From Chloroflexota bacterium (GTDB lineage Bacteria > Chloroflexota > Anaerolineae > Anaerolineales > Villigracilaceae), in the NCBI GenBank assembly GCA_019873655.1, contig JAIOAU010000009.1, forward strand, positions 34,703-98,702: 64,000 nucleotides of DNA, written 5' to 3'. The translations under genes were made by a program, and so were the position numbers. Below are positions 44,116 to 52,923 of this stretch, piece by piece; position 1 is the stretch's first letter, and every line of letters begins with the position of its first letter. Below the pieces are notes generated by a model. That model saw only the letters and a list, made by a program, of their open reading frames with translations. It was not told the DNA's origin and did no database searches.

Positions 44116-44934
44116 TCACAAGTCGGCAAACGTGATCCGTTCGATGCCCTTCCGAGATACCAGGCCGACGATCTCGGCGTCGGTCAAAATCTGAAATTCG
44201 GTCTCGCGTTGAGCCGCATACGAAGAGAGACGCGAAAGTTCTTCCGTATAACGCCCAGGGTGGGTCATGATTTCGGTCGTCCCCTCGCCCAGCGAATCCA
44301 GGATGGACAGCAAATTTTCTTTCGTCGCCCCCGGGCCGTAAAAGGCGCAGACGAAATGATCGGGCCAGGAGGGGCGGTATTCTGCCGCCAGGCGGGGGAC
44401 GAATTCCCGAACGGAATCGACCAAGGAGGGCGGAAACCCGTGGTCGCCGGAATCGGCCAGCGGCTTACGGACAGGAACCTCGTATTCATCGGCCAGTTCC
44501 AGCATGACCGAAAAGAGCATTTCGGAGAAGTAGGAAGCGTGATGATGCGAATCCAGGTGGGTGGGATTGTGGCCGGTCGCCCGCCTGAACTTTTCGACCT
44601 GGGCGCGCCACTCGGCGCGCACCTGGCCGGGGTCGAGATAGGCCAGCCTTTCGAGAAACGCGCCCGGGCGCAGGAAGTTTCCGTCGGAATCCACCAGCGA
44701 ACGCGCCTGCTCCGGCGGCAGGAGCGGCCGGCCCGAGGTCAAAACCAGGTGAACGCCCAGGCCCAGGGTTGGCGTCTGCGCCAGGGCCAGGCGCAACTCG
44801 TCCTCTACGCCGGGCAGGTTCATCATCGCCGAGGTCGAGGTGACGATGCCGTCCCGGTGCGCGGCGCGAATCCCCTCGCTGACCGCGGCGGTGCGGCCAT
44901 AGTCATCGGCGTTGACGATCAGGCGGACCGTCAT
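44116..44934 (-). CDS. chbG: ChbG/YdjC-family carbohydrate deacetylase
   Basis: A 272-aa metal-dependent deacetylase. The metal ligands are the Asp in LIVNADDYGRT and the His residues in THLDSHHHASYF; GLGVHLVLTSGRPLLPP and EIMTHPGRY also fit. In E. coli ChbG removes one acetyl group from chitobiose-6-phosphate. Its start overlaps the stop of the glycosidase gene by 4 bp. No NagA-type deacetylase is seen in the locus, so this enzyme may supply that step. Confidence 0.88.
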   Translation of the reverse strand: MTVRLIVNADDYGRTAAVSEGIRAAHRDGIVTSTSAMMNLPGVEDELRLALAQTPTLGLGVHLVLTSGRPLLPPEQARSLVDSDGNFLRPGAFLERLAYLDPGQVRAEWRAQVEKFRRATGHNPTHLDSHHHASYFSEMLFSVMLELADEYEVPVRKPLADSGDHGFPPSLVDSVREFVPRLAAEYRPSWPDHFVCAFYGPGATKENLLSILDSLGEGTTEIMTHPGRYTEELSRLSSYAAQRETEFQILTDAEIVGLVSRKGIERITFADL

Positions 44935-46160
44935 GGCTGGGCAGACATCCTTTCCAAATACACCGAATACAGCCGCCGGAAGTGTTCCTGCGGGGAGCGG
45001 TAATACGCTTCGGGGTCGACTTCCAGGCGCGCCCAGTCCGGGATGGGCTGTACCTGCGGGCGGGCGGCGGCGAATTCCTTGAGCACGTAGGCGTGCGGCT
45101 TGAGCGAACCATCGGGGCGGACAAGGCCGAAGAAGCGCTCGTGGACGGCGTCGGCGCAGGGCGGCTGGTTCCACAAGTGTTCGGCGTAATCGGCAAAACA
45201 CCAGATGAAGGCCCCCAGCCCGCCGACTTGCACCAGTTTCGGCAGGGCCTGGCGCAGAAATTCGGCCAGGTCTTCCTCCGCGGCCAGGAACTGCTGGCGA
45301 TGCCCGGCCTTGCCGCGCCATTTCAGGACGTAAGAGGGCTGACCGGGCGGGGCCGTGCAACTGCCGAATTCTTCGAGCAAGACCGGCTTGCCGCACAAAG
45401 CCGCGGTGAGGGCAACGTTGTAGGCCGGAAAATCGGGGTCGAGGGGCTGGCGCGCCACGTCCGAGTAGATGGAGTAAGCGTGCATCACGGCGCGGTCGGT
45501 TTCGGCAAAGCATTGATCCACCCGCAGGCCGGTATCGGCCTCCAGGTCAGCGCCGTGCAAGCCGATCGAAACGGGATGGTTGGAATCGATTTCGTGGATG
45601 AGCGTGGTCATCTGACGCACCCAGGCGCGGCCAGCGGCGGCGTCCTGCGGCCAGGCGAACAGGTCCGGTTCGTTGCCCAGGCTCCACATCCAGATGCCAG
45701 GATGATCTTTGAGGGCGCTCACCACGCGGCGCAGAAGCAGGCGTTCGGCCGAGAGGGCGATGGGATCGTGGAACATGTTGCGGTAGCCGCCCTCGACCAG
45801 TTTGCCAACGCTGACGACTTCTTTGATCCAGGGATGATGGGGCAGCGGGCCGCCCAGCAGCCAGCGCGGGGCCCAGTTCGGGCCGCTCATGTGGCCGACG
45901 AAGAAGGTCGGTTCGAGGCCCAGACCGAGGTCGGCGGCGATGTCAGCGACGGTCGTCAGATGGTCGAGGGCAGCCGCGTCCACTGTATCGGGGGCAGGTT
46001 GGAAGTCATCCCACAGCAGGAACATGCGCACCACGTTCAGGCCGAGGTCGCGGATGAGAGCGAATTCTTCGCGCACCTCGCCGGCGTCGAAATCGCTCCA
46101 CCAGAAGACGGCCTTGCGGCGCGGCCAGTAGTTGACGCCCAGCAGGAAGGGTTCGCTCAT
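44931..46160 (-). CDS. Clan-A glycoside hydrolase (GH5/GH2-like TIM barrel)
   Basis: A 409-aa barrel glycosidase without signal peptide. FLLGVNYWPRRKAVFWWSDF opens the barrel; the acid/base Glu is in MWSLGNEPDLF and the nucleophile Glu in PVLLEEFGSCT, the usual positions at strands 4 and 7. Similar enzymes act on beta-mannans, beta-glucans or related oligosaccharides; the exact substrate is not clear. AGGAGG lies 7 nt before ATG 46160. It overlaps the genes on both sides by 4 bp, so it belongs to the sugar operon. Confidence 0.83.
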   Translation of the reverse strand: MSEPFLLGVNYWPRRKAVFWWSDFDAGEVREEFALIRDLGLNVVRMFLLWDDFQPAPDTVDAAALDHLTTVADIAADLGLGLEPTFFVGHMSGPNWAPRWLLGGPLPHHPWIKEVVSVGKLVEGGYRNMFHDPIALSAERLLLRRVVSALKDHPGIWMWSLGNEPDLFAWPQDAAAGRAWVRQMTTLIHEIDSNHPVSIGLHGADLEADTGLRVDQCFAETDRAVMHAYSIYSDVARQPLDPDFPAYNVALTAALCGKPVLLEEFGSCTAPPGQPSYVLKWRGKAGHRQQFLAAEEDLAEFLRQALPKLVQVGGLGAFIWCFADYAEHLWNQPPCADAVHERFFGLVRPDGSLKPHAYVLKEFAAARPQVQPIPDWARLEVDPEAYYRSPQEHFRRLYSVYLERMSAQP

Positions 46161-47116
46161 GGTTGCGCCTCCTGCGCGGTCTGGTAGATGGCATTCAGCA
46201 GGGAGAGTTCGCCGCTGGCGTCGTGTTCGAGCGCCCAAATCATGATGCCCGAGCCGCGCTCCATCGCCAGGCGGGTCTTGGCCTGGATGGTGGGGATGCC
46301 GTTGTAATTGATGAGCGTGCCGTAGTAGTCGAATTCGTCCAGGTAGGCCGCGGCGGGATCGGCGGCGACGATGCGGCGGTAAGGGGCCTCGTTGGGCCGG
46401 GCGTAGAACGGCACGCCCAGGACCGCCTTCTCGGGCGGCAGGCCGCGTCCCAGCCAGTAGTCGAGCGAATCGACCGCGTATTGGTAAGACGAGTGCGGCG
46501 TCCCGCCGTCGTAGGCCATGATGTTGACGAAATCGGTCAGGGCGAAGGTTTCGGTCGGGATGCCTGCGCCGTGCTCGCCGAGGGCCACCACCGCCATCGT
46601 CAGCAACTTGTCCTGCGGCAGGGCGGCGCGCAGTTCGGTCATCAAGGCCAGGAAGTTTTGGGACGACGGGCCGGGGTCGGGATATTCCCAGTCGATGTCC
46701 GCGCCGTCGAAGTCGTAGCGGGCGACGATCTCCACCAGGTCGCGGACGAAGACCGCCCGGCTGGCCGGGTCGGCGGCGAGCGTCTCGAACTGCTCGTCCC
46801 AGCCCCAACCGCCGACCGAGATCAGCACCTGCACGCCGTGCTCGTGGGCCCGGCGGACGATTTCTTCGATTTTCCAGGGATTGTTGAGGGGAGCGAACGT
46901 CCCGTCCCGATTGGGAATCAGGAAAGCATAGTTGATGTGGGTCAATTGTTCGTAGGGAATAGCCGCCGGGACGATCGCGTCGGTGGCGTAGCCGATGATG
47001 CGGAAACCGTTGAGCATAGGACGAGATTCCTTTGGGCTGCACGCTCCCAACAAAAGGAGGAGCAGCCAGAAAAGTATCAGGCCAGACCATCGTCGAGAGA
47101 ACACCGCGCCGCGCAT
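46157..47116 (-). CDS. GH18 glycosidase lipoprotein (chitinase-like)
   Basis: A 319-aa protein. MRGAVFSRRW and a run of leucines with lipobox LLGAC make it a lipoprotein outside the membrane. The catalytic DxxDxDxE motif is complete in YDFDGADIDWEYP. ISVGGWGWDEQF and FVNIMAYDGGT are typical of GH18. It would cut chitin- or peptidoglycan-type beta-1,4 GlcNAc chains. The compact single domain lacks a carbohydrate-binding module. ATG 47116 lies 2 bp after the upstream gene; the longer frame to 47398 is a shadow. Confidence 0.9.
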   Translation of the reverse strand: MRGAVFSRRWSGLILFWLLLLLLGACSPKESRPMLNGFRIIGYATDAIVPAAIPYEQLTHINYAFLIPNRDGTFAPLNNPWKIEEIVRRAHEHGVQVLISVGGWGWDEQFETLAADPASRAVFVRDLVEIVARYDFDGADIDWEYPDPGPSSQNFLALMTELRAALPQDKLLTMAVVALGEHGAGIPTETFALTDFVNIMAYDGGTPHSSYQYAVDSLDYWLGRGLPPEKAVLGVPFYARPNEAPYRRIVAADPAAAYLDEFDYYGTLINYNGIPTIQAKTRLAMERGSGIMIWALEHDASGELSLLNAIYQTAQEAQP

Positions 47117-47118
47117 GG

Positions 47119-48336
47119 TCAGCCTCGCAGGGTCAGGTTGAGGCGCTCCACGAGGGGCAGGATGCGCCCCTCGACGAGCGTGCGCGCCGGCAGGCCGCGA
47201 TTCTCGTGCGCTTCTTCGAGCAACGCGCCCAACGCCTGAGCGATCTGGAACTCGAGACGACGCCAGAGCGGGACGTTCAGGTAGTCGCGTCCCTGCTGCA
47301 CCGCCTGCATGATGGCCGCCTCGAGAGGATGGCCGACGGGATAGACCTGGCGCAGCGCGTCCAGGCGGGCAGGCATACTCTGGACGCGCTCGGCCCAAAG
47401 CACTTGGGACTCTTTACTGACCAGGAACTTGATGAATTCCACTGCGGCCCGCTCCCGGTCAGGATACCCCTGGGTATGCTGCCAGATGACGAAATCGCCT
47501 CCGCCGAACCAGGGCGTCTCGGTCAGAGGAGCAAAGGCGATCGAGTCCAGTTCCCCGGCGCCGCTGCGCCCCCGGATGAGATTTGTGAGAATGGAGCGGT
47601 TGTCCATGACCAGGACGGCCGTTTTGCGCTGCAGGAACAGGTCCAGGCATTCCTCCTGGGTCAGATGGCAATAAGCAGATGGCGTCAGGCGGAAAAAATC
47701 GAGCCAGTTGGTCAATCCATCCAGCGCGGCCGGTTGATCGAGCAGCACCCGCTTTCCTTCTTGATCCACGAACTCGCCGCCAGCGCTCCAGACGAACGAC
47801 GCCGCCATGTGGACCAGGTCGGTGTAAGGCGGCACGATATAAGGCGCCACGAGGGGGATCGACACATTCGCCCGGCGCAACCGCTCGACCGTGTTCGTGA
47901 GCGCCAGCCGCGTCCCGAAGGCCTGCTCCGGATCAACGCCGGCCTGCTGCAACAAGTCGCGGTGATAACTGACCAGATAGACGTACCCCGTCCAGGGAAT
48001 CGCCCAGACGCGTTCATCGCCAACCAGGCGCGTGCTGGACCAGGTGGGAGGAGAAAAAACCCGCTCGCCTCCCATCGCCCGGATTTCGTCCGGCCGGAAG
48101 GCGCGCAAGGCGTTCATGGTCGCCAGGCTGCTGACCCACGAACCGCCCAGGTGCGAAAGGTCGGGGCCTTTGCCGTGCGCAGCGATGGTCACAAATTCCA
48201 TCCACGCCGTTCCCCAAGTCATGCGCTGGAGATGAACTCGAATGCCGCTCTGGCGCTCGAATTGCGCGGCCAATTCGGACAAGGTCTCGAAATCCACTTC
48301 GGCGTCTGGAATGCAAGACATCTCGATTTCGATCAC
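47119..48336 (-). CDS. Extracellular-type sugar-binding protein lacking signal peptide
   Basis: A 405-aa protein of solute-binding family 1. The binding-protein fold is visible from MIEIEMSCIPDAEVDFETLSELAAQFERQSGIRV through AIPWTGYVYLVSYHRDLLQQAG to TPWFGGGDFVIWQHTQGY. Unlike the binding protein at 52924, it starts directly with the mature-like sequence: there is no hydrophobic leader or lipobox, and the ATG overlaps the kinase stop by 4 bp. It may work in the cytoplasm as a sugar sensor or carrier, or have lost export. Confidence 0.82.
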   Translation of the reverse strand: MIEIEMSCIPDAEVDFETLSELAAQFERQSGIRVHLQRMTWGTAWMEFVTIAAHGKGPDLSHLGGSWVSSLATMNALRAFRPDEIRAMGGERVFSPPTWSSTRLVGDERVWAIPWTGYVYLVSYHRDLLQQAGVDPEQAFGTRLALTNTVERLRRANVSIPLVAPYIVPPYTDLVHMAASFVWSAGGEFVDQEGKRVLLDQPAALDGLTNWLDFFRLTPSAYCHLTQEECLDLFLQRKTAVLVMDNRSILTNLIRGRSGAGELDSIAFAPLTETPWFGGGDFVIWQHTQGYPDRERAAVEFIKFLVSKESQVLWAERVQSMPARLDALRQVYPVGHPLEAAIMQAVQQGRDYLNVPLWRRLEFQIAQALGALLEEAHENRGLPARTLVEGRILPLVERLNLTLRG

Positions 48337-49328
48337 GATTCACCTCGATACTCGCCAACCGGGGCCGCAATCGTCTGGGCCAGGCGGGCGCGGACCTCGG
48401 GCCCGGCGCGCAGCCCGGCCTGTTCCATCCCGATCAAGACCGAGCCGATCACCGGCGGCACCGCCAGGCGGACGAAGGTCGCCCCCGGCGCTACCCTCCA
48501 AATCGTTTCCTGCATCGGTTCGATCAGCCGCGCTCCGCCGTCGAACATACTGCCCGACATCACCACCTCGAACTGTTCATCTTCGAATCCCAGTTGACGG
48601 ATGACGCCGATGGCCATCTCGCCCAACTGGCAGCCCGCCCAGGCGATCAGGTCGCGGGCCGTTTGGTCGCCGGCCTCGGCGACGCGAAAAACGAGCGGGG
48701 CTTCCGAAGCGCCAATCTGGTAACGGCCTTTGGTATATCCTTCCAGTAAATCTTCGACGTCGCGGGCGCCGGCGAATTCGATGAAAGCCTCGGTCAGCGC
48801 GGTAGGGGGAATGCGCCGCGACCAGGCGTAGCCAACCAGTTGCATGGCCCGAAAGACCAACTCGGAGCCGCCCGCCGCCTCGCCCATCACCACGCCGTAG
48901 CCGGTGACGCGGCCCTCGCGCTGATGGGCGCGGTCCCAGCCCCGGCAGTTGCAGCCGGTCCCCGAGACCACCGCCACCCCCCAGCCTTCCTTCGTCCCGG
49001 CCACCAGGCCGGGGATGGCATCGTTGACCAGTTTGCGCGGGGCGCGCAGACCCAGCGTGTCGATCTCCGCCATAATCGGCTCGTATTCGCAGGGCCAATC
49101 GTAGCCGGCGATGCTGAAGCCGGCGCCGGCGATCTGATCGGCTGAAATCCCGGCCTGGGACAGGACGCGCCCGAAGCACTCGTGCAAAACATCCCGCAGC
49201 CCATCGAATCCGACCATTTGATGATTGCCCGGCCCCCCTTCATAGAAAGCAACCGTCGAGCCTTCTTCGTCGGAAATTAAAAACCGGGTTTTCGTCCCCC
49301 CGGCGTCAGCACCCAGAAAGTAGCGCAT
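48333..49328 (-). CDS. N-acetylglucosamine kinase-like (BadF/BcrA ATPase family)
   Basis: A 331-aa ASKHA-fold kinase. MRYFLGADAGGTKTRFLIS is the phosphate-1 loop; NDAIPGLVAGTKEGWGVAVVSGTG contains the catalytic region and phosphate-2 loop. This fits eukaryotic-type GlcNAc kinases and bacterial MurNAc/GlcNAc kinases of the BadF group. ATG 49328 is used because the homologous region starts there and AAGGAG is close. It would phosphorylate amino sugar freed inside the cell. The start of the next gene overlaps its stop. Confidence 0.85.
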   Translation of the reverse strand: MRYFLGADAGGTKTRFLISDEEGSTVAFYEGGPGNHQMVGFDGLRDVLHECFGRVLSQAGISADQIAGAGFSIAGYDWPCEYEPIMAEIDTLGLRAPRKLVNDAIPGLVAGTKEGWGVAVVSGTGCNCRGWDRAHQREGRVTGYGVVMGEAAGGSELVFRAMQLVGYAWSRRIPPTALTEAFIEFAGARDVEDLLEGYTKGRYQIGASEAPLVFRVAEAGDQTARDLIAWAGCQLGEMAIGVIRQLGFEDEQFEVVMSGSMFDGGARLIEPMQETIWRVAPGATFVRLAVPPVIGSVLIGMEQAGLRAGPEVRARLAQTIAAPVGEYRGES

Positions 49329-49342
49329 AGGCTCCTTCTCCG

Positions 49343-49372
49343 TTCTGCCGGCAGGCGACCCTGCCGGCAGAA
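49343..49372 (-). other. Intra-operon 13-bp perfect hairpin
   Basis: TTCTGCCGGCAGG (49343-49355) pairs with CCTGCCGGCAGAA (49360-49372) around a 4-nt loop, between the GH4 stop and the kinase ribosome site. No T run follows, so it may stabilise or partly terminate the transcript. Confidence 0.6.
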
Positions 49373-49378
49373 GGGAAA

Positions 49379-50674
49379 TCACGTCCAGAACTGCGGCAGG
49401 TGCTCGCGATGCGTCTCCAGCATGTCATCGAGCACCGCCTGGACCTTGTCGGCCTTGGGGCCGAGCGGATGCGCCAGAAGCGCCTGGTAGGCGGCCTCGC
49501 GGTCGCCGTGGACGGCGGCTTCGACGGTCAGCAGTTCATAGGCCTTGACCTGCGCGATCAGGCCGAAACAAGCCGGCGGCAGCGGTTCGGTCGGGATGGG
49601 GCGGATGCCGTCCCGATGAACCACGGCGGGCATTTCCAGCACCCAGTCGGCGGGCCAGTCGCGCACCGCCCCGTCGTTGCGCACGTTGACGATGTGCGTC
49701 TCGCCCAGGTCGTTGTAATGGGCGTTCAGTAACTGGGTGGCGACAGTCGAATAGTAGGCTCCGCCGCGCTTCATCAGGTCGGCGGGAGGCTCTTTGAGAT
49801 TGGGGTCGGCGTATTCACGCAGCAAATCTTCTTCGACGGCGATCACCTCGTCGGCGCGCGACGGCGGCCATTTCTCCTGGGCAGCCAGTTTGCGGTCGGT
49901 GTGGTAGAAGTATTGCAGGTAATAATTGGGAATCATGCGCAAGACTTCGATGAGGCGCGGTTCCCATTCGGGGTGTTCCTGGGTCTTGAGTTCGGCAATG
50001 TAGCCCTGGATAATTTGCGGCCAGACATCTTCGCCGTCCACGGTGAAGCCGCGATGCCAGGAGAGATGATTCAGGCCGAGGGTCTTCAACTCGGCGCGTT
50101 CGGGCGGGATTTCCTTGCCGGTCAGGGCGGAAAGTTTCGAGAGAATCATCATCTTGGCCGTGATGGGGACATTGCAGACGCCCACCGCCGGGATGTCCGG
50201 CGCGTACTGGGTGAGCGCCTGGGTCACCAAGCCGGCTGGGTTGGTGAAATTGACCAGCAAAGCGCCGGGCGCGGCCAGTTGACGCATGTCGGCTGCAATT
50301 CGAAGGATGACCGGGATGGTACGCAGGGCCTTGGCCATGCCTCCTACGCCGGTCGTTTCCTGCCCGATGAGGCCGTGCCGTTTGCCCAGATACTCATCGC
50401 GGCGGCGGGCTTCCATCTGCCCGACGCGCAACTGGGTCGTGACATAGGAAGCCCCCGAAATGGCCTCGCGTTGATCGGTTGTCAGGATCACCTTGAACGG
50501 ATTGCCCTTGTGAGCCACCATCCGCTGGGCAAAGCCGCCGACGATTTCGAGCCGGCGCGGGTCGATGTCCATCAACCAGAGTTCCTTGAGCGGGAACTGT
50601 TCGACGCGCGCCAGAAAGCCGTTCACCAGTTCAGGAGTATAAGTAGAACCTCCTCCAATGACTGCAACTTTCAT
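49379..50674 (-). CDS. Glycoside hydrolase family 4
   Basis: A 431-aa NAD- and metal-dependent glycosidase. MKVAVIGGGSTYTPELVNG is the NAD fold; GVCNVPI gives the metal-binding Cys, and LGLNHLSWHRGF the metal-binding His. GH4 enzymes cleave by an oxidation-elimination route. The family includes 6-phospho-beta-glucosidases such as ChbF and CelF, and its partner ChbG is encoded in the same operon. Whether the substrate is phosphorylated is not visible. Confidence 0.92.
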   Translation of the reverse strand: MKVAVIGGGSTYTPELVNGFLARVEQFPLKELWLMDIDPRRLEIVGGFAQRMVAHKGNPFKVILTTDQREAISGASYVTTQLRVGQMEARRRDEYLGKRHGLIGQETTGVGGMAKALRTIPVILRIAADMRQLAAPGALLVNFTNPAGLVTQALTQYAPDIPAVGVCNVPITAKMMILSKLSALTGKEIPPERAELKTLGLNHLSWHRGFTVDGEDVWPQIIQGYIAELKTQEHPEWEPRLIEVLRMIPNYYLQYFYHTDRKLAAQEKWPPSRADEVIAVEEDLLREYADPNLKEPPADLMKRGGAYYSTVATQLLNAHYNDLGETHIVNVRNDGAVRDWPADWVLEMPAVVHRDGIRPIPTEPLPPACFGLIAQVKAYELLTVEAAVHGDREAAYQALLAHPLGPKADKVQAVLDDMLETHREHLPQFWT

Positions 50675-50687
50675 CCTTCACCTTTTT

Positions 50688-51833
50688 CTATTTCTCGACA
50701 CCGGTAATCACAATGCCCTGAACGAAGAAGCGTTGGGCTGCAAAGAAGAGAATCAGCGGGATGATGAGGGTCATCAACGCGCCCGCCTGGATGTACTGCG
50801 GCTGCTGGCCGTAGATGCCGTTGAAGCGCGCCAGCGCCACCGACACCGGCTGCAAATCCATGCGCGTGGAGAGGTAGATGAGAGGGCCAAAGTAATCGTT
50901 CCACGCCCAGACGATGTGGAAGACCGTCACGGCGACGATGGCCGGGTACGATTGGGGGATGATGACCGAGGTCAGGATACGCAGCGGGCTGGCGCCGTCC
51001 ATCATGGCCGCCTCGTCCAGCTCGCGCGGCAGGGTCATAAAATATTGGCGCAGCAGGAAGGTGTCATACGCATTGGCAAAGAAGGAGGGGACGATGAGCG
51101 GCAGCCAGGTGCCAACCCAGCCAATCTGCGTGAAGAAAGTGAAGGTCGGGATGACCGTCACCGCGCCGGGGAGGAAAATCGTGGAGATCAGCACGATGAA
51201 CAGAAAATCGCGGCCGGGGAAGCGGAAGCGCGAGAAGCCAAAGGCCACGATAATGCACGAGACCAGCACGCCGATGGTGGTTGTGAAAGCATAGAAGAAG
51301 GTGTTCCACAGCATGCGGGGGTAGTCAATATCGCGCCAGACGCGGGCGTAGTTGGACCAGGTGGGCGAGAAAATCCAGGGGCGAGAGAGCGACTTGTAGT
51401 ACCCGCCCGTCCACAGAATGGGGTCGGCGGAGGGATTTTCCGGGTCAATGAAAACGCTCTCGCGCTGGAAACCCGCCACCAGGGCCAGTTTTCGGACTGT
51501 GCCATCGGGCATCGGCACGTTATACACATCCAGCCGCTTACCGACATAATCGTTCATGTCGATGACGAGTTCTGTCAGCGTGCCGCCGCGGTTGACCTGG
51601 AACGTGTAGGTATTCGTGTTTTCGCCGTTGAACGTATAGGTGGGGATCTCGGCCGGATAGATGGGCGATCCCATGATGGCGATCTGGGTCGGCGTCTTCA
51701 GCGAGGTCAGAATCATGTATAGGAAAGGCATCAGATAGATGGCCAGCAGAGCCGCCGTAAAAGCGGTCACAAAGGCCGAATTGAGCGCCTTTTTGGTTCG
51801 GGTGCGACGCAAGGTTGCATTCATGACATCCAT
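50688..51833 (-). CDS. Sugar ABC transporter permease, MalG type
   Basis: A 381-aa inner-membrane permease with six helices. The EAA loop is ELDEAAMMDGASPLRILTSVIIP. An unusually long extracytoplasmic insert (about residues 45-145) lies between helix 1 and helix 2. GAGGAGG precedes the ATG by 8 nt. It pairs with the MalF-type permease 14 bp upstream. No ATPase gene is present in the window, so a shared MsmX/UgpC-type ATPase is likely. Confidence 0.93.
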   Translation of the reverse strand: MDVMNATLRRTRTKKALNSAFVTAFTAALLAIYLMPFLYMILTSLKTPTQIAIMGSPIYPAEIPTYTFNGENTNTYTFQVNRGGTLTELVIDMNDYVGKRLDVYNVPMPDGTVRKLALVAGFQRESVFIDPENPSADPILWTGGYYKSLSRPWIFSPTWSNYARVWRDIDYPRMLWNTFFYAFTTTIGVLVSCIIVAFGFSRFRFPGRDFLFIVLISTIFLPGAVTVIPTFTFFTQIGWVGTWLPLIVPSFFANAYDTFLLRQYFMTLPRELDEAAMMDGASPLRILTSVIIPQSYPAIVAVTVFHIVWAWNDYFGPLIYLSTRMDLQPVSVALARFNGIYGQQPQYIQAGALMTLIIPLILFFAAQRFFVQGIVITGVEK

Positions 51834-51847
51834 GGCAAGGACCTCCT

Positions 51848-52846
51848 CTACGGATTCTCGCTGGCGTAATAGACCCAGAAGCGGGCAGTCGAAAACAGGA
51901 CAATCGTCACCAGCAAGATGACGACGAACAGCAACCAGGCCAGCGTGGACCCATAGGACATGTTCTGATTGGTAAAGAACTGCTTGTACAGATAGAGGTT
52001 ATAGAACATCGTCGCCCCGCCGGGACGGCCGGTGCCGGCGTTGACAACCAGCGGCACCAGGAAATACTGGAAGAGGCCGACGATGGAAAGCGTCAAGTTA
52101 TAGAAGATCACGGGCGAAATCATCGGGAAAGTGACATTCCAGAAAGTGGCGAACTTTCCGGCGCCGTCTACTTTGGCGGCGTCGTACAGATCGGTCGGTA
52201 CCGACTGAAGGCCCGCCAGCATGGTCAACATGGCATTGCCGATGCCCCAGATGCCCATGATCACGTAAGTGGGATAGACCCAGTTAATATCATTTGCCCA
52301 GCCGGGCAATTTTTCATCCGGCACACCCATGGCCAATAAGATGCGGTTGACCCAACCCGTTTCGGGGTTGAGCACCCCGCCCCACAGGAAGACACTGGCG
52401 ACGAAGGGAATAATGTAGGGCATGTAGAACATGGAGCGGAAGAACGACTGCCCCTTGAGATATTTGTTGTTCATCAGGAGCGCCAGGAGGAGCGGCAGAA
52501 AGATGCCCACCGGCAAGGCGATCAAACCAAAGCGGATGGTCACCCACAAAGCCCCAGGCGTCGAATTCGGCCGCATATTCCAGACGGCATTGTCGTTGAA
52601 CAATTTGACGTAGTTATCCAGGCCCACGAAACGCGGTGGATTCAGGACGCCATCGGTGATCTTGATATCCATGAAGGAAAAGATCAACGTCGCCACCATG
52701 GGGATGAGCGTAAAGACGAGAAAGCCGATGATCCAGGGGCTAAGGAAAAGCATCCCATTGCGGAATTCGCGCCTCGCCAGCGGGGGCATTTCGCGCAAAG
52801 TTTTCAATGAGGGCGGTTTTGGCAGGCCGCGCATCAGTTGTTCCAT
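51848..52846 (-). CDS. Sugar ABC transporter permease, MalF type
   Basis: A 332-aa permease with six helices and the EAA loop LYDAAKVDGAGKFATFWNVTFP. GMLFLSPWIIGFLVFTLIPM is the usual first helix. It forms the channel with the MalG-type subunit for the oligosaccharide captured by the lipoprotein encoded upstream. Confidence 0.94.
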   Translation of the reverse strand: MEQLMRGLPKPPSLKTLREMPPLARREFRNGMLFLSPWIIGFLVFTLIPMVATLIFSFMDIKITDGVLNPPRFVGLDNYVKLFNDNAVWNMRPNSTPGALWVTIRFGLIALPVGIFLPLLLALLMNNKYLKGQSFFRSMFYMPYIIPFVASVFLWGGVLNPETGWVNRILLAMGVPDEKLPGWANDINWVYPTYVIMGIWGIGNAMLTMLAGLQSVPTDLYDAAKVDGAGKFATFWNVTFPMISPVIFYNLTLSIVGLFQYFLVPLVVNAGTGRPGGATMFYNLYLYKQFFTNQNMSYGSTLAWLLFVVILLVTIVLFSTARFWVYYASENP

Positions 52847-52875
52847 AACGGCACTCCTTACACTAAACAGGGATG

Positions 52876-52907
52876 TTGGGGCGGGCCGATTGCTCAGCCC
52901 GCCCCAA
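52876..52907 (-). other. Hairpin between binding-protein and permease genes
   Basis: TTGGGGCGGGC (52876-52886) pairs perfectly with GCCCGCCCCAA (52897-52907), 10-nt loop, no T run. Such structures often protect the abundant binding-protein mRNA and lower downstream permease expression. Confidence 0.65.
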
Positions 52908-52923
52908 GTATATCAGACCAATC

